DNA of 52,377 nt, from assembly GCA_035576005.1 (NCBI GenBank), contig DATLXH010000027.1, forward strand, positions 1-52,377. Direction: 5' to 3'. The stretch is from DATLXH01 sp035576005 (GTDB taxonomy: Bacteria > Acidobacteriota > Thermoanaerobaculia > Gp7-AA8). The position numbers and the translations under genes were made by a program. The notes beneath the pieces are model-generated. The model did not search any database. It was not told the DNA's origin and saw nothing but the letters and a program-made list of their open reading frames with translations. Within the stretch, counting starts at the first letter, position 1. Every line of letters starts with the position of its first letter. Positions 49,588 to 52,377 of this stretch are shown here, in pieces.

Positions 49588-51003
49588 ATGGTCATCATCC
49601 TGCCTGGCGACATCACCGACGCTTCGACGCCTGCCGCGAGCTCCGACTCGCTGACTCCTAAGCAAATCGTCTCCGAGCTCGACAAGTACATCGTCGGTCA
49701 GGACGCAGCGAAGAGGGCCGTAGCCGTAGCGCTCAGGAATCGGTGGAGACGGCGACAACTTCCGCCCGAGCTTCGGGACGAGATCTCGCCGAAGAACATC
49801 ATCATGATCGGCCCCACGGGCGTGGGGAAAACGGAGATCGCTCGCAGGCTCGCGAAGCTGACGCACTCACCCTTCCTCAAAATCGAAGCTTCGAAGTTCA
49901 CCGAGGTTGGTTATGTCGGTCGGGATGTCGAGTCGATCGTGCGGGATCTGACCGAGCTCGGAGTCAAGCTGGTAAAGGAAGAGAAAAGCAGCGCCGTGAA
50001 AGCGCAGGCGCGGATCAATGCGAGAGAACGGCTGCTCGATCTCCTTCTTCCGGCAACGCCATCGCGTCCGGCGTTCGTCGGCAGCGCCGAACCGCCGACT
50101 GAAAGCGATCGACGTGGGGAAAGTCGCGACAAGCTCGGCGTGTGGCTCGATGAAGGGCGGCTCGAGGAGCGCGAAGTTGAGCTCGACGTCAAGGAGCAGG
50201 GCTTCCCCTCGTTTGAAATCTTCTCGAATCAGGGCGTTGAAGAGATGGGCATCAACGTCAAGGACATGATGCCCGGGCTCTTCGGCGTCGGTAAGACGAA
50301 ACGGAAGAAGATGAAAGTTGCGGAAGCCCGGGATGTTCTCATTGCAGAGGAGTCAGAACGACTCATCGACCAGAGCGCGACCGCGCATGAGGCAATCGAG
50401 CGGGTCGAGCAAAGTGGAATTGTCTTTCTCGACGAGATCGACAAGATCGCTGGACGCGAGGGAAGTAGAGCGGGTGGTCCCGACGTCTCGCGTGAGGGTG
50501 TGCAGCGCGACCTCCTGCCGATCGTTGAAGGGACGACCGTGAACACCAAATACGGGATGGTGAAAACCGATCACATCCTCTTCATCGCTGCCGGCGCATT
50601 TCATGTTTCGAAGCCGGCCGATCTGATCCCCGAACTGCAGGGCCGCTTTCCGATTCGGGTCGAGTTAGAGTCGCTGACCGAAGCGGACTTCGTGAAAATT
50701 CTGCGCGAGCCGAAGAACGCATTGACGACCCAGTACCGCGAGCTCATGTCGACCGAAGGGGTGACCCTGACGTTTTCAGACGACGCAATCGAGGCGTTGG
50801 CCCGCTTCGCCGCTCAGGTGAACGAAAAGACCGAAAACATCGGCGCCCGAAGGCTGCATACGATTCTCGAGCGGGTCCTCGACGAGCTCTCGTTCGAAGC
50901 GAATGAGAGGAGTGGGGAGACCATCGCGGTCGATGCAGAGTATGTGTCAGCCGCCGTTGCCGACATCATCAAGGATCAGGATCTGAGCCGCTATATTCTG
51001 TAA
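49588..51003 (+). CDS. hslU: ATP-dependent protease ATPase subunit HslU (ClpY)
   Basis: AAA+ unfoldase partner of HslV. The N-terminal region is TPKQIVSELDKYIVGQDAAK. Walker A is GPTGVGKTEIAR, and the pore loop lies in EVGYVGRDVES. The I-domain insertion is at about 110-245. Walker B is GIVFLDEIDKIA, sensor 2 is in NIGARRLHTILE, and the C-terminus is LSRYIL, which inserts into HslV. The 471 residues exceed the E. coli 443 because of a 20-residue N-terminal extension and a longer I-domain. Confidence 0.97.
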   Translation: MVIILPGDITDASTPAASSDSLTPKQIVSELDKYIVGQDAAKRAVAVALRNRWRRRQLPPELRDEISPKNIIMIGPTGVGKTEIARRLAKLTHSPFLKIEASKFTEVGYVGRDVESIVRDLTELGVKLVKEEKSSAVKAQARINARERLLDLLLPATPSRPAFVGSAEPPTESDRRGESRDKLGVWLDEGRLEEREVELDVKEQGFPSFEIFSNQGVEEMGINVKDMMPGLFGVGKTKRKKMKVAEARDVLIAEESERLIDQSATAHEAIERVEQSGIVFLDEIDKIAGREGSRAGGPDVSREGVQRDLLPIVEGTTVNTKYGMVKTDHILFIAAGAFHVSKPADLIPELQGRFPIRVELESLTEADFVKILREPKNALTTQYRELMSTEGVTLTFSDDAIEALARFAAQVNEKTENIGARRLHTILERVLDELSFEANERSGETIAVDAEYVSAAVADIIKDQDLSRYIL

Positions 51004-51028
51004 GGGCCACTTTCCTTTTGCCCCGTCA

Positions 51029-51320
51029 GCGGGCATTTCTCACAGAATGCGAGCGTAGGGACGCACGGCGTGCGTCCGGTACCCTGTCCCCTGACCGAGA
51101 AGATTGTCATCGGCCATGGCTTTAGACGAGGGTTCATGCCGGATGCAGAATTCCTGATGCGAATGTCTGGGTGCCGGACGAGAGGCCCTGCGTCCCTACA
51201 CCCGCCTCGGTTGCTCTCGACACAGTGTCAACTATGCTCTCGTCGCGAAACCGTTGTGCAACGAACGAGACAGGTCGCTATCCGTCGTCTCGCGGCGAAG
51301 GTCTGTGAGAAATGCGAGCT
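51029..51320. repeat. F4 element, copy D, interrupted by another inverted-repeat element
   Basis: The left end of F4 (GGGCATTTCTCACAGA) is at 51031-51046. The centre and right half are at about 51215-51320 (GTGTCAACTATGC, then ACAGGTCGCTATCCGTCGTC and AAGGTCTGTGAGAAATGCG). The left half is missing; in its place is a 145-bp element (51055-51199). The right end provides the stop and last codons of the downstream rluA-family gene on the opposite strand. Confidence 0.82.
51055..51199. repeat. Nested 145-bp element with 11-bp terminal inverted repeats
   Basis: GTAGGGACGCA at 51055-51065 is the exact inverse of TGCGTCCCTAC at 51189-51199. The interior has no gene. It lies within the disrupted F4 copy D. 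The size and termini fit a miniature inverted-repeat element, although no target duplication is evident. Confidence 0.75.
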
Positions 51321-52165
51321 GGAAGCTCTGGCGGCAGACCGAGTCGCCCCATCTCGCTTCGAAACTCTTCCGGGAGCGCGGCTTCGATTCTCCCGAGCGA
51401 CGGTTCCTCGATCCGCCAGGAGTGGAGAAGGAGACGGCTGGCTGCGGCTGCTTTCCCCGCACCGTACCTCGGGTCGCCCAGCACCGGATGACCGATTGCT
51501 TCGAGATGGAGCCTGATCTGATGCGTTCGTCCCGTCCCGATTGTCGCTTCGACAAGCGAGATGTCATAGGTGACTGCGACCGATCGAATGCGAGTCTCCG
51601 CCGGCCGGCCCGTTTCTGAAACCATGAAAGACGAAGCACTTTCTCTGTCGATCGCGCCGTTGATCGTAATGTCACCATCGATAACGCCGCTGACGACCGC
51701 GAGATAAGTCTTCAACATCGTCTTCTCAGTGAGCAATCGGGAAAGACGGGCCGCTCCGGGCCGCGTTCGTCCGAACAGGACAACGCCGCTCGTCTCGTAG
51801 TCGAGCCGGTGGACGACAAAGAGATCGGAATCCAGACCGGCTTTCTTGAGCTGAACGGACAGCAGATCGCTCAGCGAGAGGTGAGATCGCTCGCGCATCG
51901 GTTGCGTTGCCAGACCGGAAGGCTTGTCGACCGCCATGAAGTCCTCACCGATTGAAAGAATTGGAATGGTGGCTTCCTGATCGACAACAAGGACGTCGTC
52001 CTTTGGAGTGACGGTGCGTGAGGCCACACCGATGGGGCGGCCATTTACGAGCACCGCATGGGCAGCAATCAACCGCCTCGCGGCACGCCGGGAAATGTCA
52101 GGAAGCGCAGCGTTGAGAGCCAGGTCGAGACGAGCGGAAACAAGCGGTCGGAAATGGCGTGACAT
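51278..52165 (-). CDS. RluA-family 23S rRNA pseudouridine synthase
   Basis: Isomerises specific uridines in rRNA or tRNA. The S4 RNA-binding domain (about 8-70) has ARRLIAAHAVLVNGRPIG. The catalytic domain has the family motif VHRLDYETSGVVLFGR with the nucleophilic Asp, then TYLAVVSG and the C-terminal TGRTHQIRLHLEAIGHPVLGD. The 295 residues are normal for RluA/C/D; which uridine is targeted cannot be told. The last residues (ARISHRPSPRDDG and stop) are encoded by repeat F4, so the native C-terminus was probably altered by that insertion. Confidence 0.93.
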   Translation of the reverse strand: MSRHFRPLVSARLDLALNAALPDISRRAARRLIAAHAVLVNGRPIGVASRTVTPKDDVLVVDQEATIPILSIGEDFMAVDKPSGLATQPMRERSHLSLSDLLSVQLKKAGLDSDLFVVHRLDYETSGVVLFGRTRPGAARLSRLLTEKTMLKTYLAVVSGVIDGDITINGAIDRESASSFMVSETGRPAETRIRSVAVTYDISLVEATIGTGRTHQIRLHLEAIGHPVLGDPRYGAGKAAAASRLLLHSWRIEEPSLGRIEAALPEEFRSEMGRLGLPPELPARISHRPSPRDDG

Positions 52166-52235
52166 GGTCTCGTGAGATCAAAGCAAGAAGCGGGCACCGA
52201 CCGCTTACCGCGACATGTGTGGGCCCCTGAAGGGC

Positions 52236-52290
52236 CAAACCCTCTCCCCGGCGGGGAGAGGGTGGTCGCGTAAGCGACCGGGAGGTGCGC
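52236..52290. repeat. F3 dispersed repeat, copy 4 (partial)
   Basis: The CCTCTCCCCGGCGGGGAGAGG palindrome region is followed by the GGTCGCGTAAGCGACC hairpin, identical to the start of the window. The following sequence (GGTGCGCCCGAAAGCGCAC) is another small hairpin not seen in the other copies. Confidence 0.8.
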
Positions 52291-52377
52291 CCGAAAGCGC
52301 ACGCGAGCAGAAGGGTGAAAGTCCTTTCTGGTCAAACGTTCATTGACTGAAGCTGACCGTAACTGCGTCGTGGTAAC

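Overview
The window is bacterial chromosome (about 60% GC by eye) centred on the replication origin region. Its gene content suggests a Gram-negative-type bacterium, most likely an Acidobacteriota relative. The pointers are a Ser/Thr kinase fused to a WD40-like propeller, an Oar-type TonB receptor with an N-terminal carboxypeptidase-regulatory domain, an NHL-repeat secreted protein, a bactofilin next to parAB, and a YidC with a large periplasmic domain. This placement is inference from gene content; the window holds no rRNA or other phylogenetic marker that settles it.

Layout. From 0.3 to 6.4 kb: metX on the plus strand, converging on topA, then an NtrC-type regulator with a minimal, degenerate histidine-kinase-like partner. 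From 6.7 to 12.8 kb: an ATP synthase operon running leftward as b'-b-delta-alpha-gamma-beta-epsilon, without the a and c genes. From 13.4 to 22.55 kb: a leftward origin-proximal block rpmH-rnpA-yidD-yidC-jag-mnmE-mnmG-rsmG-parA-parB-bactofilin, with two parS-like sites in it. At 22.55-22.94 kb is the rpmH/dnaA spacer with a strong rpmH promoter and a DnaA-box palindrome, the best oriC candidate. From 22.9 to 32.6 kb, rightward: dnaA, a 53-codon ORF, dnaN, recF, gyrB, gyrA. The two gene blocks diverge from the spacer, as expected around oriC. From 32.9 to 52.2 kb: a zinc-ribbon protein, RNase G, a DNPH1/Rcl-like hydrolase, tRNA-Asn, the kinase-propeller protein, a pseudopilin, RtcB, an NHL-repeat protein, a Sad-type aldehyde dehydrogenase, a TonB-dependent receptor, a SWIB-domain protein, a PEMT/ICMT-like membrane methyltransferase, hslVU and an RluA-family pseudouridine synthase.

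The most unusual property is in the spacers. At least six families of palindromic or inverted-repeat DNA (called F1 to F6 here) fill almost every intergenic gap, including gaps inside the atp operon and between gyrB and gyrA. Some copies supply stop codons or C-terminal codons of neighbouring genes. One F4 copy appears to be interrupted by another element with its own inverted ends, and one F5 copy carries a local 18-bp expansion. No transposase is encoded in the window, so these look like non-autonomous elements. The second notable item is the two-component pair at 4.3-6.4 kb. It combines a ChpT-like pseudo-kinase without a sensor domain with a sigma-54 activator whose GAFTGA loop reads GAFTNA.
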